In this document: piece after piece, positions 1 to 9,445 of the stretch | How the letters are laid out: every line of letters begins with the position of its first letter | Numbering within the stretch: position 1 is the first letter of the stretch | Source: Martinezella rhizogenes | GTDB lineage: Bacteria > Pseudomonadota > Alphaproteobacteria > Rhizobiales > Rhizobiaceae | Direction: 5' to 3' | Length of the DNA stretch: 64,000 nucleotides | Assembly (NCBI GenBank): GCA_013322215.1 | Contig: JAAMEZ010000021.1 | Coordinates: forward strand, 62,001-126,000 | The notes under the pieces: model-generated | What the model was told of the DNA's origin: nothing | Database searches by the model: none | The model's input: only the letters and a program-made list of their open reading frames with translations | Position numbers and translations under genes: made by a program

Positions 1-324
1 GGCTATGCCGATCGCCAGACGATTGGTGCGTACGAGCGCAGCATGAGCCACCTCAGGCTTGGGATCAACATTGCGTGTTCCCCGCCAGAACAGAATCCTA
101 AGCATGCAGCCGATCGTGAAAACAGCAGGAATGGCGACGGTGAGCCAAATCGGCGCCGACTGCATATGGGTGATGGAAAGTGCCCATGTACTGGAAATCA
201 GGATCAAATACATCATCGGCATCTGCCGGGTGAAAGCGCGGTACTAAGCCTTCAGCAAGTCCGGATTATCGGACTGAATGGAGATGAAATCCCGAAGCTT
301 TTGTTTGATATTTTTTATTTCCAT
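1..324 (-). pseudogene. N-terminal part of a membrane signalling protein (probably GGDEF/EAL) with in-frame stop, runs off left edge
   Basis: The minus strand reads from an ATG at 324 through 26 codons (ending DNPDLLKA), then a TAG at 244-246, and continues open in the same frame for 81 codons to position 1. The part after the stop (YRAFTRQMPMMYLIL) contains hydrophobic, membrane-like stretches followed by NVDPKPEVAHAALVRTNRL. This resembles the N-terminus of rhizobial membrane-bound diguanylate cyclase/phosphodiesterases, but that is from memory of the family and the catalytic domains lie outside the window. A CAG to TAG change would explain the stop. Another in-frame ATG lies at 336. Translation could restart at the ATG at 220-222, which has no clear ribosome binding site. 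It may be a pseudogene, a restarted gene, or a sequencing error. Confidence 0.5.
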
Positions 325-1113
325 AGCGAATCTCATGAAGTGACGCGGAGATAAATTGCATATATGTCGTTACGTTATTTGAAATGCGTGCGGTTAATCA
401 TAAAATAATCGCTTCAATCATCGGCTGCGCCGATTTCTACTTGACGCGAAATGCGAGTGGTTGACCGATTAGGTTAACAGACCACGTCTAGTTGATTTAG
501 CTTGATGCCTATGCTCGAGATCTTTCTAAGGGCCAATGTTGAGTGGCCTTAGGGGTTGGAAAGCTTCATCCTGGAAGTCCCCGGTCCGACAGAACCACAG
601 TTGCAGTTGATAGTTGCGTACGGACAGCTCTTATTAGCGACCGCCTCGACGTCGACAAACCCTTTGTCCGATTCTGGCCCCAATCAGTCATTGCAGGCGG
701 GCCAGGAGCTTGGCCTGCCAAACAAATTAGCGCAGATTGCAATGAGAGGGTCGCTGGTTCTTACCCGCTCAAGAGCTTAATTCGCGGTCCCGGTCTCCGC
801 AGATCTGGCCTGTCAACCGGTGCGGAATGTTGACCCCTTGCCAAGGGTGCATGAAACGCCGCCGCCTCATCATGCACACAAGCCGCAGGCCGTTAGGTTG
901 ATGGCGCCTAGCACCCTTTCGGGGCTAGAAGAAACTGCGAACGGTGGCGCTTTCTCAGCGAGTATTACCAACCACATGAGATTGCATTAGTCTTATCGAA
1001 TATAATGGTGCTGCGCCTTCAACGGAATTTCGGTGGTATCCTGGTGGTATCTTAGCCGGAAACGAGCAATAAGGCAGCTTCAGGAAATGTGTCTATCAAT
1101 TTGATATCGTGAC
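325..1113. other. Long non-coding stretch between the left-edge gene and the RND operon
   Basis: No open frame here has a convincing ribosome binding site or recognisable product. Small palindromes are visible: ATCGGC-TGC-GCCGAT at 420-434 and a hairpin around 908-926 (TAGC-A-CCC, loop TTTC, GGG-GCTA). Neither is followed by a T-run. The left-edge gene must be transcribed from here. The RND operon ends just to the right, with no strong terminator seen. Confidence 0.5.
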
Positions 1114-4100
1114 CTAAAAATAACGGGTTGAAGATTTTTTTGTTGCTCTTTCTGTCCGGAGGAGGGACAGCACGAAGACGAAGAAGACCGGGACGAAGAA
1201 GACGGCAAGGATTGTCGCCGAGATCATGCCGCCGAGGACGCCGGTGCCGATCGCGTTCTGGCTGGCGGCACTGGGGCCTGTGGCGATCGCGAGCGGCACG
1301 ACGCCGAGCGTGAAGGCAAGCGACGTCATCACGATCGGGCGGAAGCGGACACGCGCCGCCTCGACCGCCGATTCGAGCAGGGACTTGCCTTGGGCATAAT
1401 GATCCTTGGCGAATTCCACGATCAGAATGGCGTTCTTTGCCGACAGACCGATGATCGCAATGAGCCCGACCTTGAAATAGAGGTCGTTCGGCATGTCGCG
1501 CAGGATCGCCGCCAGCACGCATCCGATAATGCCGAGAGGCACGACAAGCATGACCGACAGCGGGATCGACCAGCTTTCGTAGAGGCCCGCCAGCAGCAGG
1601 AAGACGAAGAGGATGCTGAAGGCAAACAGGATCGGCGCCTGGTTGCCGGAGGCGATTTCCTCGCGCGACTGGCCGGACCACTCGTAGCCGAAACCCTGCG
1701 GAAGTTCCGATGCGAGGCGCTCCATCTCGGCAATCGCTGCACCCGAAGACTTGCCTGCCGCTGCCTCACCGGTGATGCGGATCGTCGGGTAGCCGTTGTA
1801 GCCGACGATCTGTGGATCGCCCTTGCGCCAGTCGGCGGTCGCAAACGAGGAAAGCGGCACCATTCCGCCGCTTGCGTTGCGGACGTTCAGCTTCATCATG
1901 TCTTCCACCTGCATACGGCTGCGGCCGTCCGCCTGCACGATGACCTGCTGCATGCGGCCTGCGTTCGGATAGTCGTTGATGTAAGAGGAGCCGAGGCTCG
2001 CGGTGATCGCATCATTGATGTCGGTGAAGCTGACGCCAAAGGTGTTTGCCTTTTCACGGTCGATGGCGAGCATGATCTGTGCGGCTTCCTGCATGCCCTC
2101 GACGCGGACATTCGTCACCACGCTGCTCCTGGCCGCCTTTGCCATCAGCTCGTCTCCGGCCAGCTTCAGCGCCTTCTGTCCGCGCCCGGCGCGGTCCTGG
2201 AGCCGGAAGGAGAAGCCGTTCGTCGTGCCGAAACCATCGATCGCCGGCGGCGAGAGTGCATAGGAGGTGGCATCCTTCAGGCTGGCGAACTGTACGTTGA
2301 CGCGCTCGGCGATTTCAGGCACCGAACTGCCGGCGGGCCGTATACTCCAGTCCTTGAGCGTCACGAAGGCGATGGCGGAGTTCGAGCCGTTTCCCGAAAA
2401 GCTGAAACCCTGAACGGCAAAGATGTTCTCGACGGCCGGTTCAGCCCTGAAAATGGCCTCGATCTGCTTCAAGGACGCGATCGTGCGGTTGGCGCTCGCC
2501 TCCGGCGGCCCCTGGATGTCGACGATCAGGATGCCCTGGTCTTCCTCCGGCACGAAGGAACCGGGCAAGTTGACGAAAAGATAGCCGAGGCTGACGACGA
2601 GCGCGAGATAGACGGCCATCACGCGTCCCGAGCGGCGTGCAAGGCCAGCCGCGGTCTTGGTGTAGCCTGCCGTCATTCCGTCGAACTTGCGGTTGAACCA
2701 GCCGCCCAGACCTTTCTTCTGATGATGACTTCCGTTGATCGGCTTCAGGAAGGTGGCGCAGAGCGCCGGTGTCAGCGACAGCGCCAGGAAGGCCGAGAAC
2801 ATGATCGAGACGACCATGGTCAGCGAGAACTGGCGGTAGATGATGCCGGAAGCTCCCGGGAAGAATGCCATGGGAATGAAGACGCAGGACAGCACCAGTG
2901 TAATGCCGAGGATGGCGCCGGTGATCTGCTTCATCGCCTTCTGCGTCGCCACTTTCGGTGGCAAACCCTCTTCGGTCATGATGCGCTCGACATTCTCGAC
3001 CACGACGATCGCGTCGTCGACGAGGATGCCGATCGCAAGCACCATGGCAAACATGGTCAGTACGTTGATGGAGAAGCCCGTCGCATACATGATGGCGCAG
3101 GTCCCGAGCAGCGCGACCGGCACGACAAGCGTCGGGATGAGCGTGTAGCGGACATTCTGCAGAAAGACGAACATCACGATGAAGACGAGCGCGATCGCCT
3201 CGAGGAGCGTGTGCACGACCTTCTCGATCGAGGCATTGACGAAGGGGCTGGTGTCATAGGGTATCGAATACTCGACGCCCTTCGGGAAGAATTTGGACAG
3301 CTCGTCCATCTTCGCCTTGACGGCCCCCGAGACGGCGACTGCGTTGCCTGTCGAGGAAAGCTGGATGGCAAGGCCGGCGCTCGGGTTGCCGTTGAGCCGG
3401 CTTGCGGTCGAATAGGTTTCCGCGCCGTCTTCGACGCGGGCGACATCGCGCAGACGCACGCTCGAACCGTCGGGGTTGGCGCGAAGGATGATGTCGCCGA
3501 ATTGCTTTGCGCTGTTGAGCTGGCCCTCGACGATCACGGTCGCGGTCAGATCCTGGCTGACCGGATTAGGCGTCGCTCCGATCTGGCCGGCTGCGACCTG
3601 CGCGTTCTGGGCGGCGATCGCGGCGCTGATGTCGGCCGCCGTCAAATGAAGACCAACCATCTTGTCCGGATCGATCCAGACGCGCAGCGCCCGCTGCGAG
3701 GCAAAAACCTGAGCGCGACCGACGCCGGGCAAACGGCGCAGTTCTCCGAGGATGTTGCGGTTGATGTAATCACCGAGCGCGATTTCGTCCATCTTGCCGT
3801 CGGTCGAGGTCAGCGCTGCGATCAGCAGGAAGCCGGCGCTCGCCTCCTCGACCTGAATGCCTTGCGTACGGACCGCCTGCGGCAGGCGCGCCTCGACGCG
3901 ACGGACGGCGTTTTGCACGTCGACCGTCGCCTTGCCGATATCGGTGCCGGAGACGAAAGTCGCGTTGATGCTCACCGAGCCGGAATTGTCCGAGGTCGAC
4001 TCGAAATAGGCGATGCCGTGGACACCGTTCAGTTCCTCCTCGATCAACCGGGTCACACCCTGATAGATTTCCTGCGGCGAAGCGCCGGGGTAGGAGGCGG

Positions 4101-4236
4101 AAATGGAAAGCTGCGGCGGCGCGACGGCGGGATATTGCGCGACAGGCAATAGGGGGATCGTAATGATCCCCGCGATCATGATGAAGAAAGCAAAGACCCA
4201 TGCAAGGACGGGTCGCCTGATAAAGAACTGTGCCAT
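1114..4236 (-). CDS. RND (HAE1 family) multidrug efflux permease
   Basis: This is an inner-membrane proton-driven drug exporter, the AcrB/MexB/AdeB-type pump component. It is 1040 aa, the normal length for the family. The start MAQFFIRRPVLAWVFAFFIM is the classic HAE1 N-terminus. The proton-relay aspartate pair is present in TM4 (IGILVDDAIVVVENVE), and the porter-domain motif SYPGASPQ is present. It lies 7 bp downstream of the adaptor gene, so the two form an operon. No outer-membrane channel gene (TolC/OprM type) is next to it, so it probably uses one encoded elsewhere. Substrates cannot be read from the sequence. Confidence 0.96.
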   Translation of the reverse strand: MAQFFIRRPVLAWVFAFFIMIAGIITIPLLPVAQYPAVAPPQLSISASYPGASPQEIYQGVTRLIEEELNGVHGIAYFESTSDNSGSVSINATFVSGTDIGKATVDVQNAVRRVEARLPQAVRTQGIQVEEASAGFLLIAALTSTDGKMDEIALGDYINRNILGELRRLPGVGRAQVFASQRALRVWIDPDKMVGLHLTAADISAAIAAQNAQVAAGQIGATPNPVSQDLTATVIVEGQLNSAKQFGDIILRANPDGSSVRLRDVARVEDGAETYSTASRLNGNPSAGLAIQLSSTGNAVAVSGAVKAKMDELSKFFPKGVEYSIPYDTSPFVNASIEKVVHTLLEAIALVFIVMFVFLQNVRYTLIPTLVVPVALLGTCAIMYATGFSINVLTMFAMVLAIGILVDDAIVVVENVERIMTEEGLPPKVATQKAMKQITGAILGITLVLSCVFIPMAFFPGASGIIYRQFSLTMVVSIMFSAFLALSLTPALCATFLKPINGSHHQKKGLGGWFNRKFDGMTAGYTKTAAGLARRSGRVMAVYLALVVSLGYLFVNLPGSFVPEEDQGILIVDIQGPPEASANRTIASLKQIEAIFRAEPAVENIFAVQGFSFSGNGSNSAIAFVTLKDWSIRPAGSSVPEIAERVNVQFASLKDATSYALSPPAIDGFGTTNGFSFRLQDRAGRGQKALKLAGDELMAKAARSSVVTNVRVEGMQEAAQIMLAIDREKANTFGVSFTDINDAITASLGSSYINDYPNAGRMQQVIVQADGRSRMQVEDMMKLNVRNASGGMVPLSSFATADWRKGDPQIVGYNGYPTIRITGEAAAGKSSGAAIAEMERLASELPQGFGYEWSGQSREEIASGNQAPILFAFSILFVFLLLAGLYESWSIPLSVMLVVPLGIIGCVLAAILRDMPNDLYFKVGLIAIIGLSAKNAILIVEFAKDHYAQGKSLLESAVEAARVRFRPIVMTSLAFTLGVVPLAIATGPSAASQNAIGTGVLGGMISATILAVFFVPVFFVFVLSLLRTERATKKSSTRYF

Positions 4237-4243
4237 GATTTGA

Positions 4244-5428
4244 TTACTTTGCAGCCTGATCTGACGTATTCGGCTCGGCGCTTTGCGGCGACCACGGTTC
4301 GGCGGCGACCTTGCCGCCGGGCGTAACCTTCTGGACCCCGTCGGCGATGATGGTTTCGCCGTCCTTCAGTCCGGAAAGGACGATCCATTCGGCGCCAAGA
4401 GACGCGCCGAGGGCGATGTTGCGCACCTGCGCCGTTTGATCGGGAGCGAGCACCAGGATCTGCGGGTTGCCTTCGGCATCTCTGATCACTGCCCTTTGCG
4501 GGATGGTGATGCCGCTTTTCTGGACGGCCTGTTCGATGCGCACGCGGACATACATGCCCGGCAGAAGATCACCCTGCGGATTGGGGAATTCCGCACGCAG
4601 CGTGACCTGCCCCGTGTTGGGGTCCACATTCGCGTTTGAAAACAGGAGCTTGCCTGGCTTGGAATAGCTCTTTCCACCATCGAACACGAGTTCGACGGAT
4701 GCCTGCCCGGGGGCAGGGCTCTGGAGCTTGCCCTCGCTGACGGCACGCTTCAGCGCCAGGAGATCCTGCGCGGATTGCGTGAAGTCGGCATAGACGGGAT
4801 CGATCTGCTGGATGAGCGCCAGATTGGACGCGCCTTCTGCGGTCACAAGCGTTCCTTCGGTCACGAGGGCGCCGCCGATGATGCCGGTGATGGGCGCCCG
4901 CACCTGCGTATAGTCAAGATTGATCTCAGCCTCGTCGAGAACGGCTTGCTGGGCTGCGACATCGGCGTCGGCCTGTGCGAGATTGACTGCGGCGGTATCG
5001 TAGTCGACGGCCGTTGACACATTGCGCTCACGCAGCGAGCGCTGCCGCTCGAGCTGCTGCTTGGCATTGGCCTGGACGGCTTTGGCCTTCTGCAAGGCCG
5101 CCTTGGCGCTCGCCACGCGCACCTGGAACAGCTTCGGGTCGATCCGGTAAAGGACATCGCCCTGATGGACGAGACTGCCCTGCTCGAAGACGCGTTCCTG
5201 GAGGATGCCTGAAACGCGCGCGCGCACCTCGGAAATCCTGGTCGCGGCAATGCGTCCAGGGAGCTCGCTCATGACCGGCACCGGATGCGCCTTGATTTCC
5301 AGGACGCCGACGGCGGGAGGGGGCATTTCACCGCCTTCCTGGGCACGCGCCTGGACGGAAGCCAGCGCGAGCATCGCCGTTGCCGCCAATATTGCCTTCC
5401 AGCAAGGCAATTCGAATGCAGATCGCAT
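4244..5428 (-). CDS. RND efflux periplasmic adaptor (membrane fusion protein)
   Basis: This is the periplasmic adaptor linking the RND pump to an outer-membrane channel (MexA/AcrA/AdeA family). It is 394 aa with a Sec-type signal (hydrophobic ILAATAMLALASVQARA) and no lipobox cysteine at the cleavage site. It is therefore likely not a lipoprotein, unlike AcrA. The family order is present: N-terminal beta-barrel and lipoyl segment (ARVSGILQERVFEQGSLV), alpha-hairpin coiled coil around residues 100-170, second lipoyl half (RAPITGIIGGALVTEGTLV), then beta-barrel and membrane-proximal domain. It is first in the two-gene pump operon and divergent from the two-component system. Confidence 0.95.
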   Translation of the reverse strand: MRSAFELPCWKAILAATAMLALASVQARAQEGGEMPPPAVGVLEIKAHPVPVMSELPGRIAATRISEVRARVSGILQERVFEQGSLVHQGDVLYRIDPKLFQVRVASAKAALQKAKAVQANAKQQLERQRSLRERNVSTAVDYDTAAVNLAQADADVAAQQAVLDEAEINLDYTQVRAPITGIIGGALVTEGTLVTAEGASNLALIQQIDPVYADFTQSAQDLLALKRAVSEGKLQSPAPGQASVELVFDGGKSYSKPGKLLFSNANVDPNTGQVTLRAEFPNPQGDLLPGMYVRVRIEQAVQKSGITIPQRAVIRDAEGNPQILVLAPDQTAQVRNIALGASLGAEWIVLSGLKDGETIIADGVQKVTPGGKVAAEPWSPQSAEPNTSDQAAK

Positions 5429-5547
5429 AGATGTATTCCCAATTGACCGTGGCGCGCAGAGATCGTCGCTTCGCGTCTTGACGGCATGAACCTATCCGAA
5501 CGGGCCGCTTCAACGCCGGGCGCGAGTGGCACTTTCGTCCGAGCCTA

Positions 5548-5577
5548 ACCAAACATTGGGATTGTTGGTCTTTGGTC
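5548..5577. promoter_or_regulatory. Candidate regulator site between the pump operon and the two-component genes
   Basis: In the 238-bp divergent gap there is an inverted pair ACCAA (5548-5552) and TTGGT (5565-5569), and a tandem repeat TTGGTC at 5565-5570 and 5572-5577. AdeR in Acinetobacter binds a direct repeat in the equivalent gap, so this is a reasonable place for the response regulator to bind. The match is weak and rests only on symmetry and position. Confidence 0.2.
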
Positions 5578-5666
5578 GACGTTTTGTGGAGGTTTCGTGG
5601 ACGAGGGCAGAGGAATGTTGACGCGCAGGCCTTGTCTGACGTTTCCTTCTGGTGAAGGAGCCCTGG

Positions 5667-6359
5667 ATGGAAAATGCACTGATATTGATCGTCGAAGACG
5701 AGCCGGAAATCTCCGACATTCTCGAGCGTTATTTTGAACGCGAAGGATTTCGGGTGCTGACGGCGGCGGATGGAGAGATTGCGCTTGCACATCATCAGCG
5801 GCTGAGGCCGGATCTCGTGGTTCTCGATATTAAGCTGCCGAAGCTCGACGGTCATACGGTGCTTGCCACCATTCGCCAAAGGGGCGATACGCCGGTCATC
5901 ATGGTCACGGCGCTCGCCGACGACCTCGACAAGCTGCATGGGCTGCGCTCCGGCGCCGACGATTATGTGGTGAAGCCGTTCAACCCGGTGGAGGTGGTCG
6001 CGCGGGCGCGGGCTATTTTGAGACGGGCGACGGGAAGTGCGACGAATAAGGTGCTGAGGGTCGGCAGGCTTGCAATCGATCCGATCGCGCATATGGCCGT
6101 CGTCGAAGACGGCGAAAACCGTTTGCTGCTGAACCTGACCCGGACCGAGTTCCGCATCCTCGAATATATGGCGGGCTTTCCGAACAGGGCTTTCGAGAGG
6201 GGTGAGATCGTTGATGCCTGCCTTCCCGAGGGCGATGCGCTTGACCGCACCGTCGACAGTCACATAAGCAAGCTTCGCCGCAAGCTGGATGCCGCTGGTG
6301 TCGGCGAGCTCCTCAACGGCGTCAGGGGAGTGGGTTACCGCCTTGGCGATTTCGGTTAG
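5667..6359 (+). CDS. OmpR-family response regulator, AdeR/BaeR-like
   Basis: DNA-binding response regulator, 230 aa. The receiver domain has the acidic pocket (VEDEPE), phospho-acceptor Asp near residue 54 (LVVLDIKLPKLDG), the conserved Thr (VMVTAL) and Lys (YVVKPFNP). A winged-helix domain follows (LTRTEFRILEYM, RTVDSHISKLRRKL, GVRGVGYRL). The sequence resembles Acinetobacter AdeR at many of these motifs. The ATG at 5667 is chosen because AAGGAG sits at 5654-5659; a GTG at 5652 is in frame but has no such site. The gene overlaps the kinase gene downstream and is divergent from the RND operon, its likely target. Confidence 0.93.
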   Translation: MENALILIVEDEPEISDILERYFEREGFRVLTAADGEIALAHHQRLRPDLVVLDIKLPKLDGHTVLATIRQRGDTPVIMVTALADDLDKLHGLRSGADDYVVKPFNPVEVVARARAILRRATGSATNKVLRVGRLAIDPIAHMAVVEDGENRLLLNLTRTEFRILEYMAGFPNRAFERGEIVDACLPEGDALDRTVDSHISKLRRKLDAAGVGELLNGVRGVGYRLGDFG

Positions 6360-7401
6360 CAACAGCCTTAACAGGCAAATCATCTGGTCGACGACGATCG
6401 TCGCCTTTGTCGCCCTGTTCGTGATGTTCTTCGGGTTCGTGATCTACGGCTATGTCTATGACTGGCTGTTCAAGAATTCCGGAAATTCGGACGATTGGGC
6501 CGTCAGCGATTTTGTCGTCCTCGGCATCAACGTGGCGATCGGCCAGGCGGTCGGTGCCTATGTCGGATGGCGGCTTGCCAGGCGCCTCGTCAAGCCCTTG
6601 ACGGCCGTGACGGAGGCTGCACGCCTCATTGCGGATGGAGACTTTGCCGGCCGGGCGACCGGCGAGGGCAATTTCGGCGAAGCGGACCGCCTGATCAATG
6701 ATTTCAATCGTATGGCGGAGGAATTGCAACGGGCCGAAAAGGAGCTGCAATATTCCAATTCCGCGATCGCGCATGAATTGCGCACACCTCTGACGATCCT
6801 GCGCGGTCGCATGCAGGGGCTGGCGGATGGGGTGTTCGAACCGAGCCAGGAAGTGTTCCGGGGGTTGATCGGACATATCGATGCGCTGACCCGCATCGTC
6901 GACGATCTCAGGACGCTTTCGCTGATGAATGCCGGACGCATGGAATTGCAACAATCACGCTTCGACGTCGGAGACGAAATCGGAGACATCATCGATTCCG
7001 TGATGCCGACGCTTTCCAACCTCAATATCAGGATCGAAGTCGATTTGCAGAAGATGCCGGTGATTGCCGACCGGGCACGCATCCGGCAGGCGGTGCTTGC
7101 GCTCATCGACAATGTCGCACGCTATGCTCCAGGCTCAACACTGCATCTGGCTTCGCAAGAGGCCGGTAACCTGTGCGTCATCATGGTCTCGGATGACGGT
7201 CCGGGCATGACGGCTGCGGAAAGCGAGCGGGCCTTCGAACGGTTCTGGAGAGCCGACGATGCGAGAACACGAAGAGGCGGAGGGTCAGGCCTCGGTCTTG
7301 CCGTCGTCAAGGCCATAGCCGAGGCGCATGGCGGCCATGCCATGATCGACAGCCGCAAGGGCGGCGGCACGACCGTCGTTCTCACGATTCCGCGCAGCTG
7401 A
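6343..7401 (+). CDS. Sensor histidine kinase, AdeS/BaeS-like
   Basis: This is the membrane sensor kinase partner of the preceding regulator. There are two transmembrane segments near the N-terminus with only a short loop between them. A HAMP-like segment (RRLVKPLTAVTEAARLIADG) follows. The H-box is AIAHELRTPLTILRGR with the phospho-accepting His near residue 144. The ATP-binding domain follows (LIDNVARYAP, DDGPGM, GGSGLGLAVVKAI). The wording around the H-box and NVARYA region closely parallels AdeS. The start is uncertain: a TTG at 6343 with GGGGAG upstream is preferred, but the frame is open from 6289. It overlaps the regulator gene. Confidence 0.9.
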   Translation: MAISVSNSLNRQIIWSTTIVAFVALFVMFFGFVIYGYVYDWLFKNSGNSDDWAVSDFVVLGINVAIGQAVGAYVGWRLARRLVKPLTAVTEAARLIADGDFAGRATGEGNFGEADRLINDFNRMAEELQRAEKELQYSNSAIAHELRTPLTILRGRMQGLADGVFEPSQEVFRGLIGHIDALTRIVDDLRTLSLMNAGRMELQQSRFDVGDEIGDIIDSVMPTLSNLNIRIEVDLQKMPVIADRARIRQAVLALIDNVARYAPGSTLHLASQEAGNLCVIMVSDDGPGMTAAESERAFERFWRADDARTRRGGGSGLGLAVVKAIAEAHGGHAMIDSRKGGGTTVVLTIPRS

Positions 7402-7451
7402 AACCGTATGGAAGGCGGCAAACGGTCTATTCCAGGTATATAGGGACATCC

Positions 7452-8327
7452 TCATGCGCTGAGAATCCGCCGCAACACCTCTGCAAGCTCGGTTGTGCCT
7501 CGACGGATCTCGCCGACGTCCTTCTCCGCGTCTATTCGGCCCGCATTATGGGCAGTATAGAGTTCGACCAGCAGTCGTGCGTAGTCTTCGGAAAGGCCCG
7601 CCTGGGTGAGTGCGGCATGCCATTCGGTCTCGGGAAGCGGCTGGGCAATGACGTCGTGACCGGTCAGCGAACCGATGGTGGCCGCAACGTCGTTCGGCGT
7701 ATAGCGCCGAGGGCCTTCGGCATGGACGATCCTTGGAGCGGCATCCTGCTTCTCGAGAAGCAAGTCGGCGGCGATCGAGCCCACGTCGTAGGCGGAGACG
7801 GTCGGAAGACGCTTGGTCAGCGGGTGATAGAAGCTCGGCAATCGGCCGCTTTCTGCCGCCACCTTTGCGAGACGCGCCCAGTTTTCCATGTGTTCGGCCG
7901 ATCGCAGCAGGATAAGTCTTTTGGCCTCCAGCTGGTGCAGGCGAGCCTCAAGGGCGTGGAAGATCATGGTGACGCCGGTGCCAGAGCTATGCTGTGCGCC
8001 GTAGTCGGAAATGGCGAGAACGGTTTGCGGCTTGGCGGCTGCCAGGGCCTCGCCAAGGCAACCGACCAGTCGTCTCATGCTGGAATTTGCCTGCGGAGCG
8101 CGAATATCGACCGGGCAGATGATCTGGACGGCGCTCGCCCCTTCGAACGCGGTCGTCAGCGCCTGATGGTCATGTATATCGGCGATGGCGATCTCGCAGC
8201 CGAGATCCGAAAATTCCTGTGCTTTCGCGCCATCGCGCAGAATTGCGCGAACGGGAACACCGGCCTTGCGCAGGGCGGTGACGGTCGTGCGGCCAACCTT
8301 GCCACTGGCGCCTAGAATTGCGTGCAT
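7452..8327 (-). CDS. NmrA-like / atypical SDR NAD(P)-binding protein
   Basis: A 291-aa cytoplasmic Rossmann-fold protein. The N-terminus MHAILGASGKVG has the GxxGxxG dinucleotide motif of the NmrA/atypical short-chain dehydrogenase group. Family members are either NAD(P)H-dependent oxidoreductases (for example QorB-type quinone reductases) or redox-state sensors. There is no YxxxK catalytic pair at the usual place, so the exact reaction cannot be given. It follows an AraC-family gene on the same strand (gap 99 bp), which may regulate it or be co-transcribed with it. It ends tail-to-tail with the sensor kinase gene. Confidence 0.82.
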   Translation of the reverse strand: MHAILGASGKVGRTTVTALRKAGVPVRAILRDGAKAQEFSDLGCEIAIADIHDHQALTTAFEGASAVQIICPVDIRAPQANSSMRRLVGCLGEALAAAKPQTVLAISDYGAQHSSGTGVTMIFHALEARLHQLEAKRLILLRSAEHMENWARLAKVAAESGRLPSFYHPLTKRLPTVSAYDVGSIAADLLLEKQDAAPRIVHAEGPRRYTPNDVAATIGSLTGHDVIAQPLPETEWHAALTQAGLSEDYARLLVELYTAHNAGRIDAEKDVGEIRRGTTELAEVLRRILSA

Positions 8328-8426
8328 TGCATCTTCTCCTGTCGATCTTTCTGCAGCCTATCCGTTGAGGCTCGAGGGTTCGCACAGGTTCGGATGGTCG
8401 ATTGCAGGTTTGGACGACAATCGAAG

Positions 8427-9284
8427 TTACGAATGCATTCGGCTTAGCATGCCTGGAGTGAGGCCGAGGATGCGCCGCATCCAGTGCGTCATGTGGCTCT
8501 GATGGGCAAACCCCGTCGCCAAAGCGATCTCGGCGAGCGGCATGTCGGTGGAGAGAATGAGCAATCTGGCGCGCTCGATCCGGCGCGTCAGCACATATTG
8601 ATGGACCGGCATGCCGAAAGTGGCGCGAAAGAGCGGCTTCAAATGCGATACGCTCAGGCCGACCGTCGCGGCGAGATCGGCAAGAGACAGCGACCGATCG
8701 ATATGGGCTTCGATAAAATCCATCAGGCGTCGCTGATGGCGGTTTGTCAAAGTGGCGCCTGTTACGGCTTCAGCGCCCGGAGCCCGTTCGCCGCCTTCCA
8801 CCAGGCGGATCGCCAGCGCCAATCCCAGCGCCTCCCCATAGGTTTTGTCCGACGGAATGGGGGACTCGATTTCGGCCTTGATCGCCCAAGCGATCGATTC
8901 GATCCGGGAATCCCGAAGCTGGAACTTCGGTGTTAGAGAAACGGTATCCGGATTTCTCCTAAGCGCGTCAGCGGCTGATTGAAGGAGTTCCTGCTGGATC
9001 GTCAGACGCAGAATGGTGCAGTCCCCGTCATCCTCCCACCAGCCGTCCAGCCCCGCAGGAACGATATCGATATCGCCATGCGCCTGCCGGCGCCGGTGCT
9101 GGCGGCCGTCGCACTCACAAAAAGCATTCACGGCTCGTCCGAAATGTATGCCGAGCCGATGCGTCTGCGATCCCGGCACATGGGTGCGGCCAGCTTGAAT
9201 ACGAAGGAGGTTCGCCTCCAAACCTTTCCAGCCACGACCTTTGCTGGAGAGAAGAGTCGTCGCGGCACTGTTGAACTGGTCCAT
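8427..9284 (-). CDS. AraC-family transcriptional regulator
   Basis: A 285-aa regulator. The C-terminal ~100 residues carry two helix-turn-helix units (RSLSLADLAATVGLSVSHLK and MPLAEIALATGFAHQSHMT) and the family signature ending in RRILGLTPG. The N-terminal domain is a cupin-like sensor of unknown ligand. No strong ribosome binding site precedes the ATG at 9284. It lies upstream of and co-directional with the NmrA-type gene, a pairing common for redox- or aromatic-compound-responsive genes. The inducer is unknown. Confidence 0.9.
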   Translation of the reverse strand: MDQFNSAATTLLSSKGRGWKGLEANLLRIQAGRTHVPGSQTHRLGIHFGRAVNAFCECDGRQHRRRQAHGDIDIVPAGLDGWWEDDGDCTILRLTIQQELLQSAADALRRNPDTVSLTPKFQLRDSRIESIAWAIKAEIESPIPSDKTYGEALGLALAIRLVEGGERAPGAEAVTGATLTNRHQRRLMDFIEAHIDRSLSLADLAATVGLSVSHLKPLFRATFGMPVHQYVLTRRIERARLLILSTDMPLAEIALATGFAHQSHMTHWMRRILGLTPGMLSRMHS

Positions 9285-9445
9285 GATTGCGCGCTTCTGC
9301 CAAATCCACCGGCCCGAATTGAGGGCGATCTCGATCCGGGGATTATAGGGAGACGGGCGTCTCCGGTCGAGCCGATCTTCGGATCGATGTCTATGCAGGC
9401 GGTTCGGCGTTTACTTAAAGTTGTCGAGGTTGACGGGAAGGCCAG

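Noticed and set aside
543..833. Possible small gene in the left intergenic region
   Set aside because: No ribosome binding site, odd composition and no recognisable sequence; two frames overlap here with equal merit.
1390..4152. A 920-codon open frame on the plus strand
   Set aside because: It is antisense to the RND permease, in the frame that stays open in GC-rich genes, has a low-complexity charged product and no recognisable domain.
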